Assembly (NCBI RefSeq): GCF_010093595.1
Contig: NW_022985440.1
Location: 1,798,325 to 1,862,324 of the forward strand
Reading direction: 5' to 3'
DNA: 64,000 bases
Source of the DNA: Mytilinidion resinicola
Lineage: Eukaryota; Ascomycota; Dothideomycetes; Mytilinidiales; Mytilinidiaceae
Shown here: piece after piece, positions 1-10,507 of the stretch
Layout: the number at the start of each line of letters is the position of its first letter
Position numbering within the stretch: position 1 is the first letter of the stretch
Position numbers and translations under genes: made by a program
The notes under the pieces: model-generated
What the model was told of the DNA's origin: nothing
Seen by the model: only the letters and a program-made list of their open reading frames with translations
The model's database searches: none

Positions 1-132
1 GACGCCCTCAATTGCAGTCCTAGTGAATAGAAGAGGAGCTCTCATGGCAAATCAACTTTGTCTTCTGCAGCGGGTGCGCGAAAAGAGCGCGGCACAGGGG
101 AAATCGGCGGCAGTGAGGGAGTCCTGGAGGCC

Positions 133-140
133 TATATAAA
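133..140 (+). promoter_or_regulatory. TATA box of the BYS1-like gene
   Basis: A clean TATATAAA lies about 240 bases before the ATG at 376. It is followed by a pyrimidine-rich leader with many TC and CA stretches, which is common in fungal 5' untranslated regions. The distance implies a leader of roughly 200 nt. It is the best core-promoter match near any gene in the window. Assignment to the gene at 376 rests on position and strand only. Confidence 0.5.
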
Positions 141-375
141 TCCCCTTGGAACCTACGTTGATTCCTCTTTCATCCACATCTACATCTACACGGTCTTCAG
201 CAACTGCATTGATACCCATCAAACCACAGTCTCTACAGTCTCAATCATTCTTCCTTACTCGACAGCAATACACACCTCCAGGCTCCCTCAGTCCATCAGT
301 GTCACTACTCTTCTTATACAGTAACACCATATCTGTATAGCACCACGTTCTCTCAGACAAAGACAGCCTTCCAAT

Positions 376-902
376 ATGTCTCAGTTCACCATCATCAGTA
401 AGCTCTCCTTCCTCTGTACATCCGTCTCATAGGGTTGACTAACCTTACAAAGCTTTTCTCGCCTTCGCACTCATGACCCTTCTCTCCCCAGTCTCAGCCG
501 CCGCCACAAAAGGGTTCTTTAGAACAACTGCGACTTCATAGCGTACGCGAAGACCTCTCAAGGCAAGGGTGGCGACACTGGCATCGCTGCCGTACCTCCG
601 GGTCAAACGTATTGGGCCGCCTTCGACGCCCAGTGCGGTGGGAAGGCGTAGTTATGAAGATTGACAACAATGCCGCAATGAGCCACCCATACGAGGTGGA
701 GTATTCTTGCAAGGACAGTCGGACCTGGTACGACCTATCGAGCCTCGACGGGTCACCCTTCGTCACCAACCGCCGATTTGTTCAAGTTGGAGACGCGGGA
801 CAATGTCCCACTATCTTCTGGACGTATAACGACCAGAGCTGCGAGTGGCCGGTCCAGAAGGACTGCCACAACGGCGGTCCGCTGTCGTTCTACCTCTGCT
901 AG
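376..902 (+). pseudogene. BYS1-domain secreted protein, frameshifted
   Basis: A small secreted protein of the BYS1 family (Blastomyces yeast-phase-specific protein 1, thaumatin-like fold); no enzymatic role is known. The ATG at 376 is followed by a 55-nt intron (398-452, GTAAGC...ACAAAG, with a CTAAC branch site). Splicing gives a signal peptide with a core like FLAFALMTLLSPVSA and an Ala-rich cleavage site. The mature part shows the family landmarks NNCDF, a PPGQTYWAAF stretch, VVMKIDNN and TWYDLSSLDGSPF, then a Cys-rich end with stop at 900-902. The parts lie in three frames: one shift is needed near 505-520 (with a TAG just before NNC) and one near 645-652. Both fit single-base deletions. 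It could be a real pseudogene or carry two assembly errors; a TATA box stands upstream. Confidence 0.7.
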
Positions 903-1610
903 AGGGAGTGGCCTTCGAGCTAGTGGGTCATGATGTTTTGGTTCGTTGTACAAGTCCACTTATCGTTTATTTACTAACACACGGGTAGTAGTAGAGACTG
1001 GTAGGGCATTCTAGTCTCGAATGTTTTAATATCTGTACTCCTACGGCTCTGCAGTCGATTCGATAGGCAAGATGGTGCGAGAGACTTCATCTGGGGCTGG
1101 GACAACGTCAGCTAAAGATACTTTCGGGTCCGGGACATTTCTATTCTTTTCTTTCCGTCCAAAAGATACCCCGGGATTGCATAGAATCTCAGAATATGAG
1201 AAGCGGGAAGAAGTGGCAATAAAGACGAGAAGCATCTGTAGATAGACTTCTCCCATTGGCCGTGCAATTTCAACTTGTCTTCAAATTCTTACGGGTCCCT
1301 TTGCGAAAGCCCCGATAATTGAATGGACGCGACCACATGATTATCGCATGATGACCTTTGCGTATATGATTCGTTAGCTCAGTCATGACAAGAGAGAGCA
1401 GTATACTTACAGTCGTTGGGCGAGAAGACTCTCCCTTTCGAGCCACACGGAAAATAGCGAAATCAATGGATGCTACCACCGCCTTCCTCATCTCTCTTAC
1501 TCCTCAAATTCCGCGAACTTCCACGTTACGCCTGCAACCAAAACGAAAACATAGATAAGAGAGACTTACCCAGCTAGTTTATCCAGCCCAATCCAGTCAG
1601 GCAAATCAAC
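903..1610. other. Intergenic, no gene recognised
   Basis: GC-balanced sequence between the BYS1-like gene and the small ORF at 1611. Two short minus-strand ORFs (1041-1256 and 1270-1491) have no recognisable domain, signal peptide or intron signals, so they are not called. Confidence 0.5.
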
Positions 1611-1937
1611 ATGACACAGTCTTCTCCAAAGCCTCGCAGTCATTCTTCTCCTACTGGAGCCACAAACAACGGCGATGTTGAAACAACGGCATCCCCGCCT
1701 GGGAATCCTGATTCTCCCACCCGCAATCTAGACGAGACCACAGCTAGCGCGGAAAACGTAGCCGCAGCGTTAGAGACACCATCTCCATCTCGAAATATCA
1801 CCCCTTTCACCGGCCGGCCAGAAGTCACCACAGCTGGCACAGAGACTGCCGCCGCAGCATCAGACTCACCAGAATCTCCATCTCGAAATCTCATACCGCT
1901 CACCGGCTGGTCGGAGGAGACGGTTGCTGACCCGTAA
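1611..1937 (+). CDS. Small Ser/Thr/Pro-rich hypothetical protein
   Basis: A 108-residue ORF from ATG to TAA, rich in Ser, Thr, Pro and Ala, with no signal peptide or membrane segment. It contains a degenerate internal repeat: SPSRNITPFTGRPE near residues 57-70 and SPSRNLIPLTGWSE near 91-104, with a weaker SPTRNLDE near 35. Such a protein is probably disordered. No family is recognised. The repeat and normal base composition argue mildly for a real gene, but a long minus-strand ORF covers the same stretch, so coding is uncertain. It could also be one exon of a longer gene. Confidence 0.3.
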   Translation: MTQSSPKPRSHSSPTGATNNGDVETTASPPGNPDSPTRNLDETTASAENVAAALETPSPSRNITPFTGRPEVTTAGTETAAAASDSPESPSRNLIPLTGWSEETVADP

Positions 1938-2228
1938 GCTGCAGCCTGAGGCTCAGAAACCTCGACCTACGTAAAGCATTTGTCGAGATATTAGGTTACA
2001 AATGGAGGCCCATGAGATAAGAGATGGAATGTCAAACCTGGAGACGAGTGGCGCTGAGTGTTTGTTAGAGCAACGAATTTGGAACTAAGTGTTAACATAG
2101 AAGGAAAAAAAATGCGTAAGGTAGATTAGAGGATATGGATCTGGAATGAAAATTCGTGTCGAATAGAGAGATGCATTACCTACCACCTTCGTTTACCCAC
2201 CTACCTTCTCCAAGACCTTCCACCCCCC

Positions 2229-5200
2229 TTAACCCTCCCTTCTCATCCTCGAAAACCACTCCTTCACATACGGCAATCCCACATGCGGCCCATACGGATC
2301 CGGCTCCCACTGCGGCGTCGGCCCCTTCAACCCAGTCTTTTTCTCCGCATTTCTGACCAAACTCTCCACTCCCCCTTCCTCCGCCCAGCCCCATTTATAC
2401 GTCATGCTCTCCCGCCCCTCCTTCCCCTTCTCCTTAATACTCTTCCTCAGCACCTCCGTCTTCTCAATATCAGGTTCCCAGTTCTCGCCAACCACGACAC
2501 CGTAGTTCTTCGCCGCGCATTCAATCGTTACTAGCTTGCGATGGACCTCTTTTGCTACGATCTCTGGTGGACGAGTGAGGGGATCCCCAAGTCCACCACC
2601 GCACCATGTGATCCACTCGAGAACGTCGCCGGGTTTGACGCAGATATGATCGCATTTGGATGGGATAGCCTCATGTTCTTCTTTATCCGTGCCGTACGAG
2701 TGATTTCTGTAGGTGCCCTTGCGCGATCTAGTCCCAGGTTCGCCACCATCAACGCCCCAAGGCTTCGTAAGCCAGCGATCGTCGTGAATAGACACCTCAC
2801 CTTCGCATAGGAAACGATACACAGTCCTCTGCGCATTGCCACCCCTATAAAATCCAGCACCGCTAGAATTTGCGACAGATTCGTTGGCTTCAATGACGAG
2901 CGGGAAGTAGAGCTCGATGTTCTCCGCTGGGATAGATTTGATGGCAGGGAAGAGGCAGTGGCAATCTAGTCCATCGCCGATGGGTCGCGCAGGTACAACA
3001 CCGAAGCCGATCTGCTATAGCAGGAACCAATCACCCGTGGGCTTGAAGCCGGAGTAGAAGAGGTGGGGAGAGTCGGAGAAGCCGGCGGCGGAGCGGAAGG
3101 CTGGGTTGCGCTGTCTGAAGAGGGCTTGGATGATATCCATTACTCTACCTAGGAGATGTGTACGGCAGGATAGGGCCGCCGGACGCACAGGGTGGAGGAT
3201 GCTGCCTTCGGGAATTTTGAGCTCGATGAGATCGGCGGGGCCGTCGTTGACGACGTTGTGGGGGTCGTAGACTGCAAGGAGGAAGTAGGAGATGAATATC
3301 TACACACAATCAATCTGCTCTCTAGTTGAGCCGGCCGCCGGTTTAGTAAACACGCTGGTTTAGCACTCCTTTCGAGACGCTCCTTGGGTTATTCGCGGAC
3401 TATAAATGAGGTGTTTCTGCATCCCCGTAGATCTCAAGAGGTTAGGATCAGAGAATTTATCCAGAGCGAAGCAGATGGCTTACCTTGAACATCGGAGTGG
3501 ACAGGTAATAGTATATCGACGTCCCACTCTGGGGACTCGTGCCATCCCAATCGAAAACGAGCTTACTACCAACTTTTTGCATTGCACAAGTGATGGCATA
3601 GGGCCCAATGCCATTGCCGTCATCATCAATGCAATCGGTGAAATTGCTTCGCTCGGTGCCGATCTTATTGTCGATAAGCTCGCTAATAGCAGTTCTGCAG
3701 CGTAGAAGAAGGCTGTCGCAGGCAGCGTGGTAGACTTCCGTGCTGTATCGATCACAAAGCTGGAGTAATGTCAATCAAAGGTCATCGTAAATGATTGAAA
3801 GGGTTTGGAGGATACCTCGCAAACTCTTGCAGCAGCTGTCCGACATGCTGCAACTAAAGCGGTGAGATCGCTTTGGAATCATTCTGGAATACGACTGTTT
3901 CTACAAAAGACGTCTACTAGACTTTGATTATACTGTCCCTTCGCGTAAAGCTTGACAGAGGGAATTTGTAGACCATCTTCGAAGATGGTGCTGGCGTTGA
4001 TACTCATCGACCCGGGCACTTTACCCTGAACATCTGTAAGATGCCCGAAGTTCGCCGCCCACCCTACGATCTTGCCATTATGATGGATAGGCAGGAGTAC
4101 GATGACATCATTGAGATGGGATACTGCTCCCTTGGTTTGGTAGACATCGTTGGTAACGAAGACGTCGCCCTCCTCAATGGTTCCTTTCAAGGGTCAAGGA
4201 ATTGACCAATAAAACTACCGAATTGGCCAACGAGCATCGAACCAGCTGGGTTTCTAATTACATTAAATTCGTCCTGCTGTCTGTGGTAGTTGTCAGGGTG
4301 TGGTATGTGCACGAATTTGGGGAGGCGATGCTCGGATTGGGGAAGCAGAAATTTCAAGTGGAGAGGTTGCGCCGCTGCGATGGCCCTGAAAGAACTTACT
4401 CCCTTATAGCAGGACTCATGGCGCAACGTAGCATCAGTGTATCCATTTCGTCGAATAGAGCCCAGAGACGAGGAAATGAGCGTCGGAATGATAGGGTTCT
4501 CCTCCACGTATTTCTTGGCAGACTCCGGAGTATGGATGATTTCCTCTTCCCATTGCTTATCTTTTTCATCAATCGGGCGGATAAGGATGTTGCCCATGCC
4601 ATCAATTTCACCTGAGTATCCAGGGAGGATCAGAGTGTTCGAGTCCATCTTAGTGATGACACATGGTCCAACGACTTTGTACCCCTTCTTGGTGATTTGG
4701 TCTCGGTTCCAGAAGATGGCCTCGACTTGCTCGCCATTGACAGTGATCATGCTTTTGGACATAATCACCGTCTCTAGTGGACTCGGACCAGGTGCGTCTT
4801 CGATAGGCTGGATCTTGACTTCAGGAGAAGCATCCGTCGCTTTCACGCGAAGGCACATAACCTCTAAATCGATGTCCGTACCCAGCGAGAAGCTAAATTG
4901 CTGTTCGTGAGCAGTGGCGAATTTGGTTCGGAGTTCTGTAAGCAGGGTTTCCGTCTCTTTCTCGAGATCGGAAGCAGTCATCTGAACGGTCAGAGTAAGA
5001 GCTTGCCCTTTGTACCGCATGTCGGCTTCATAGGAAACATCCAGAGCAGGGTTCTCATCCACTAGAGACTTCTTCATAGTAGTTGAGCAGCCTTCGGCGA
5101 GGCCTTTGTACGCTACGCGAAGCTCTTCGGAGCATATCGTAGAGAACAAGTTGATGTAAGTCGTAGACTGTTCGTGGCTCATCTTCGTCGTAGCGTCTCC

Positions 5201-5860
5201 CTGAGCACATAGAATGCCGGGAGCTGGAGGAACAATGACTGGGAAAGCGCCGAGAAGCTTTCCGATAGCATTCGCGTGAAGAGGACCGGCACCTCCAAAG
5301 GCGACGAGCGCGAAATCCCTGGGGTCATAGCCTTGTTCCACAGGAACGAGACGAAGAGCCCCATACATCGTTTCGTTCACGAGGTTGATTATGCCTTCAG
5401 CAGTGTCGGTGATGGACATACTCATTTGCTTAGCAATGTCCTCCACCGCAGCGGTAGCTGCGGCCACCTCTAGCTTGAATTTGCCTCCTAGAAGGACCGA
5501 AGGTAAGTATCCAAGAGCCAGGTTGGCGTCGGTAACAGTTGCAAGTTTTCCTCCTTTGCCATAGGCAGGAGGCCCAGGAGTAGAGCCAGCAGATTCAGGG
5601 CCAACGCGAAGAGCATTGGTAAGTGCCGTGTAATGAGCGATAGATCCACCGCCAGCTCCAACAGTCCGCACATCAACGGAAGGAGCCTTGACAGTAAGAG
5701 GACCAACGACCGTCTCTCTTCGGAGAATCGCATTCGTCCCTGGGATGAGTGCACAGTCGGTAGACGTGCCACCCATATCGAGCGTGATCAAGTTCTTCAA
5801 CGGAGTATTTTTTGGAGACGACGTGGCTAACGCTAATGACACCACCAGCAGAACCGCCTA
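2229..5860 (-). pseudogene. 5-oxoprolinase (hydantoinase A/B), 5'-truncated and broken
   Basis: ATP-dependent 5-oxoprolinase opens 5-oxoproline to glutamate in the gamma-glutamyl cycle; it is a cytosolic protein of about 1,270 residues. The relic starts in the middle of HyuA: GGSAGG, then the ATP-site motif DMGGTSTD and TVGAGGGSIA. It continues through HyuB (MLRCAMSPAIRE, GDVFVTND, DDDGNGIGPY, FDWDGTSPQS) to a C-terminus containing GGGLGDPL. Three introns can be placed: 4277-4399, 3760-3815 and 3300-3483. The Hydant_A_N region, roughly the first 300-400 residues, is absent; the homology stops at about 5860, where LINE sequence begins. Breaks: frameshifts near 5843, 4450 and 4195, a TGA at 3879-3881 (probably from TGG) and a TAG at 3015-3017. 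The last exon (2229-3299) is otherwise well preserved. Family assignment is confident; function is lost. Confidence 0.9.
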
Positions 5861-6618
5861 GAATATATTAGTTTTTGAAAAACACGATGCAACCGAACTC
5901 GCAGCCGCTTGGAATCACGGCCCAAGGCAACCCCCCAGGGGCTACTCAAGGCCCTATAAGCTATGCAACGAACTCTCAGAGCTCCGCAAGCAGCGGTGGC
6001 GGCGTCGCGGTCGATTTACGCGTCGCGACCCCTAATCCGCAGCACCTGCAGCAACAACAGCATCACCCACATCAACAACAACAACCTCAACCCCAAAACC
6101 AAACCAAACACAACAACCCGAAGCCCACCGGAAACGCCTACCAAAGCATCCAAAGCACCCTTCACAAAGCGCGACAACTACAGGCCAGCCTACGGAATAA
6201 GCCACCTTAACCCGCGGACATGGACAGACATTCCAGGAATTTATCGGACGCGTGATAATCAACCTTACAGGCGCATTGGCCGAACTCCAACAAGCGCTAT
6301 AGGTACAATTAATGAAGAAGATGGAGAAGATGGAGAAGGAAGTACGCGCGCTGTTAACGCAGGGCAAGACGTACGCCGCAGCGGCGGCAGGAACAACACT
6401 AACCACTATGCTAAATAGAAGGATAGGGCAGCAAAATAGAGGAATTAGGCAGTAAAATAGAAAGGCTGCAGGAAATAGGACGCTAATAGCACAGCCTATA
6501 GAGGTCTATAAAATCACTATCTATATTAAAGATAATAATAAATAAGCCACTACTAAAGATAATATAAACGTAACTATTACTAGTAAGCTTTATAAAGGCA
6601 GGCGGCCCCCTAAATATA
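5861..6618 (+). mobile_element. LINE (Tad1/I-like) ORF1 5' fragment
   Basis: Starts where the 5-oxoprolinase homology ends. A Gln/Pro/Asn-rich N-terminus (ATG at 5887 or 5875, with a poly-Q/H run near 6050-6110) is followed in another frame by KKMEKMEKEVRALL, a KTYAAAAAG motif (near 6367-6395) and EVYKITIYIKD. The same order (TYAAAAAK, then EINIHIEND) occurs in ORF1 of the LINE copy at 24062-29409, so this is the 5' portion of a related non-LTR retrotransposon. Stops at 6297-6301, 6446-6449 and later replace Gln codons, as in RIP. It is cut on the right by the MULE at 6619. No ORF2 follows, so it is a fragment. Confidence 0.65.
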
Positions 6619-6767
6619 GGGGACTACTAATCGTACACCCCCTAATTCCTAGACGTACACCCCCTTTTCACTCCATGTACACCCCCCCCTCTTGGCGCTT
6701 CACCACCTTCTAATTGGCTCGGAGAGCCCGGAGCTTCCTCCGGGCATTCACCCTTACGTCTCTCTAC

Positions 6768-6939
6768 ACGTGATGCTATACGCGAGGCCGTACGTGATGC
6801 TATGCACGAGGCCGTACGTGAGCTCGTACGTGAGGCCGTACGTAATGCTATACACAAGGCTGTACGTGATGCTATATATGAGGCTGTACGTGAGCTCGTA
6901 CGTGAGCTCGTACGTAAGGCTATACATGAGCTCGTACGT
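6768..6939 (+). repeat. Left subterminal 12-bp tandem array of MULE
   Basis: About 14 degenerate 12-bp units built on GAGGCCGTACGT, alternating with units like GATGCTATACGC and GAGCTCGTACGT. The array runs into the assembly gap, so its full length is unknown. The same unit occurs in reverse orientation at 10216-10284 near the other end. Subterminal repeats in inverse orientation are often transposase-binding sites; here that is inference. Confidence 0.8.
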
Positions 6940-7684
6940 NNNNNNNNNNNNNNNNNNNNNNNNNNNNNNNNNNNNNNNNNNNNNNNNNNNNNNNNNNNNN
7001 NNNNNNNNNNNNNNNNNNNNNNNNNNNNNNNNNNNNNNNNNNNNNNNNNNNNNNNNNNNNNNNNNNNNNNNNNNNNNNNNNNNNNNNNNNNNNNNNNNNN
7101 NNNNNNNNNNNNNNNNNNNNNNNNNNNNNNNNNNNNNNNNNNNNNNNNNNNNNNNNNNNNNNNNNNNNNNNNNNNNNNNNNNNNNNNNNNNNNNNNNNNN
7201 NNNNNNNNNNNNNNNNNNNNNNNNNNNNNNNNNNNNNNNNNNNNNNNNNNNNNNNNNNNNNNNNNNNNNNNNNNNNNNNNNNNNNNNNNNNNNNNNNNNN
7301 NNNNNNNNNNNNNNNNNNNNNNNNNNNNNNNNNNNNNNNNNNNNNNNNNNNNNNNNNNNNNNNNNNNNNNNNNNNNNNNNNNNNNNNNNNNNNNNNNNNN
7401 NNNNNNNNNNNNNNNNNNNNNNNNNNNNNNNNNNNNNNNNNNNNNNNNNNNNNNNNNNNNNNNNNNNNNNNNNNNNNNNNNNNNNNNNNNNNNNNNNNNN
7501 NNNNNNNNNNNNNNNNNNNNNNNNNNNNNNNNNNNNNNNNNNNNNNNNNNNNNNNNNNNNNNNNNNNNNNNNNNNNNNNNNNNNNNNNNNNNNNNNNNNN
7601 NNNNNNNNNNNNNNNNNNNNNNNNNNNNNNNNNNNNNNNNNNNNNNNNNNNNNNNNNNNNNNNNNNNNNNNNNNNNNNNNNNNN
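6940..7684. other. Assembly gap (745 N)
   Basis: A run of N inside the MULE, between the left subterminal array and the transposase coding region. Open reading frames spanning it are artefacts. The N-terminus of the transposase is hidden here. Confidence 1.
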
Positions 7685-10084
7685 TCTACTAACAAAGTAG
7701 ACTGTAAGATGAGCGGTACGCTCACTCGGCAGCCTCCTGGAGTTGATGGCTCACGTGTTTGGCTATGGGAGACGGTGGAGGAAGCTCACAACAATCACAA
7801 CGCTATGCTCAAACCTACGGCAGCCGCCTGTAATAGGAAGCGCTCGGCATCCACGAATGCCCTCATTCGAATGGATGCATCAAGCGGAACAAAGCCTAAT
7901 GAGACGTATACAAAGCTGTTGAAGAAAGGGGTTACTATCACGGCGCACGACATCACCAATGAGCGCACCCGGTATAGGAACGAGCTTCTCGGCGGCCTTA
8001 CGCCTATCCAGGCGCTCCTCTATACGTTAGAAACCTCTACATTCCCGGCACCTGACGGCCGTGATAGGAAGTATGTATACAACTTCACAAAAGATGAGCA
8101 GAACCGAATTGAACACCTCTTCTTTGCCCATCCGGATTCTATCGAGATCCTACGGGCTAATCACGACATTATCCTATTGGATTGCACCTACAAAACCAAT
8201 AGATTCGGTATGCCCTTCCTGCATATTACCGGCGTCACGTGTACTAGCAACAACTTCGAAATTGCCTATTGTTTCCTGCCAAAAGAGAAGGAGGCGAACT
8301 ACGACTGGGCAGTACTGCAGCTCTTCGAGCTCTTTGAGCGCTATTCTCTTGTTCCACGCGTTTTCTTAACGGATAAAGAACAAGCTTTAAGGAACGCACT
8401 ACGTTAACAATGGCCTACGGTCGCGCGCCTCCTCTGTGTATGGCATATTGAAAAGAATATTGTCACCAAACTGGCTGAGGTGTATAAGGAGGAACCTACG
8501 TACGCCGCAGGCAGCGCGCCACCTGCGCCTACATCAGATAAAGAGAAGGAAGCTATTCAGAAGAAGGAACAGGAGAAAAGGGGGCAGTTCCTTACCCGTT
8601 GGACCGCCACGATGAAGCTGGAAGTCATGGCTTAATTCGATGAGGCTTGGAAGAAGCTACTTGACGACTACAAGGAGCGCCCTGACCTGGTGACGTATAT
8701 AGAGAATAAGTAGTAGCTATGCAGGTGGAATTGGGCCACCTGCTACACCCGTAAGGTGCGGCACTTTGGTACTACGTAAGTGATTTTTCTCAACACCAAG
8801 ACGTCTGAATTTGATGCCCAAACTTTGCACGGGGTCTACGTACGTGCTGAACAGGCAGCGCTGAAGAGGACAAGAGCATAGCTCAAAGAATAACTGAGAA
8901 ACAAGGAAGTGGCAGAGATGTATGATGCTGATTCGATTTCTCACAGAGTTACATCGCGAAACGAGGGCTCGCACGGCCTACTCAAGGGCTTCCTTCAGGT
9001 GTCAACTGGCCATCTATTCGACGTTCTCCTTAACATATAGAACCTTATCCTTAACTCCAGGTCTAAGTTCGAAGATAAGATGGCTAGATATCACGCCTAT
9101 ACTCCGCATGATGTTAAAGAACCCGAATTCTGTAACCTATATTAAAAGGTGACGCCGCAGGCGCTTGTTCTCCTTAAGAAGCAGCTCTAAAAGGCTAAAT
9201 CGAATGAATACAACCCACTTAATTGTACTTAAATGTTTGAGTCTATCTATGGTATTCTGTGTGCGCACAAACTGCACAATCCTCTACACCAAGCGCTTGT
9301 AAATTGGCTAGATCCGGTGCTTTATATACAACCGGAAGAGATAGATTACTATTAGTGGTTTGTTCGGCCAGGAGGATATTAGCTAGCTATTCCTTTTGGG
9401 CCTTTTAAGGATGTAGAGGATCCTGCTGTTGTTGAGCGCCGGCGCGGCCGGCCTACTATTGCGAGGAGAGGCTATTATACGTACAACAATACGCAGCGAG
9501 AGCTATTAAGATTTGAGATTGCTACGGGTACAGGTGCGGCAGCTAGACCTACAGGTATACCTACAGGACGCACGCCGACAGTTCCACCGCCAGGACCGCC
9601 TATTTTCGTAGCCCCCCGTCTAGCTCCTGTTGCTTAGAGTGCTCCTTAGTCGGCCGCTACACCAGCTATCACGGAATTCGACGATTTGCTTACTAATCCG
9701 CCCGAGTTTGAGCATGCAGTAATACCTAGGCCCCCCCCTACTGCCGCACCTACGCCCGCACCTACTACTGCATCTACTGCTGCACCTAAGAAGCGTGGCC
9801 GGCCGCCTGGTGCAAAGGATAAGGCACCTAGGAAGAAGGCAGCACCACGGAAAGGGGCTGCGCAGTGTTATAATAGCGCTCATCCTGAGCCTTAGCCAGC
9901 TCCTCAGCCTTAGCTAGCTCCTTAGCCTTAGGCAGCGCCAGCGCTGCTTCCTTATAAGGAGCTCCAACGTTAGATGGCATTGTACGAGCAGTATATGGAG
10001 GGGTTGATGGATCAGGATAGCCAGGAAGGCGCGGCGGCGATGTAGGGGGGCCAGGTTTGATGCAGAGAGGCCGTAATAAGGTGA
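7685..10084 (+). pseudogene. MULE transposase, RIP-inactivated
   Basis: DDE-type transposase of the Mutator superfamily. The N-terminus is lost in the gap. The readable frame shows the first catalytic Asp in LLDCTYKTNRFGMP (near 8178), the second in FLTDKEQALRNAL (near 8368), CVWHIEKN, and the region of the catalytic Glu, SRNEGSHGLLKGFLQVSTG (near 8955-9012). The C-terminal tail is Pro/Ala-rich with an AT-hook, KKRGRPPGAKDK (near 9788). The first stop (TAA, 8405-8407) lies where homologues have a charged or Gln codon. More than ten further TAG/TAA codons follow in the same frame, nearly all at likely Gln positions. The catalytic residues survive, so the damage is nonsense mutation, not domain loss. 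It is the only full-length transposase of this family in the window. Confidence 0.85.
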
Positions 10085-10215
10085 GGATTTGACTGTTTTG
10101 GCATGCTTATAGGCACGTAGGCACGTAGGTAGCAATACAACGGCCTATATACACTGTAGGAAACGGGAAGTATGCATAGTAAAACGGGTATGCTGCACAG
10201 CCTTGCCATAAGTAG

Positions 10216-10284
10216 CCTCACGTACGGCCTCACGTACGGCCTCACGTACGGCCTCACGTACGGCCTCACGTGAGGCCTTACGTG
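10216..10284 (+). repeat. Right subterminal 12-bp tandem array of MULE
   Basis: Five to six near-perfect tandem copies of CCTCACGTACGG. This is the reverse complement of the unit in the left array (6768-6939), so the transposon carries mirror-image arrays just inside its ends. Confidence 0.85.
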
Positions 10285-10507
10285 TAGCTGGCCTATATAT
10301 ATAGCCTCACGGAAACGGTAAGAATGCACAATGAAATAGTGAGGCTGTACAGCCTTCCCATTTCATATAGATGCGCGTGAGAATTAAGCGCCGGAGCTTC
10401 CTCCGAGCCCTCCGGACCAATCAGAAGATTAGACGTAAGAAGGGTGTATACGGAGTAGAAAAGGGGTGTACACCGAGTAAATATAGGGTGTATATTTAGC
10501 AGCGCCC

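Larger units (their letters stand above)
6619..10507 (+). mobile_element. Mutator-like (MULE) DNA transposon
   Basis: Left end GGGGACTACTAATCGTACAC (6619) pairs with the right end, whose reverse complement (from 10507) reads GGGCGCTGCTAAATATACAC. Similarity continues inwards through an ATTGG(C/T)(T/C)CGGAG segment and a CCGGAGCTTCCTCCG block, giving imperfect inverted ends of about 130 bp. Inside lie arrays of a 12-bp repeat on both sides, in inverse orientation, and a MULE transposase. The element is interrupted by the gap at 6940-7684. The same terminal motif GGGGGCTACTAAT(C) marks elements at 29985, 44809 and 44977-46293. No convincing target duplication was found. Confidence 0.8.

Noticed and set aside
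4202..4910. Plus-strand ORFs opposite the 5-oxoprolinase
   Set aside because: Shadows of the minus-strand gene, which has clear domain motifs and introns.
6754..7725. Long ORFs on both strands across the first N run
   Set aside because: They consist mostly of N and of the 12-bp subterminal repeat, which is open in several frames.
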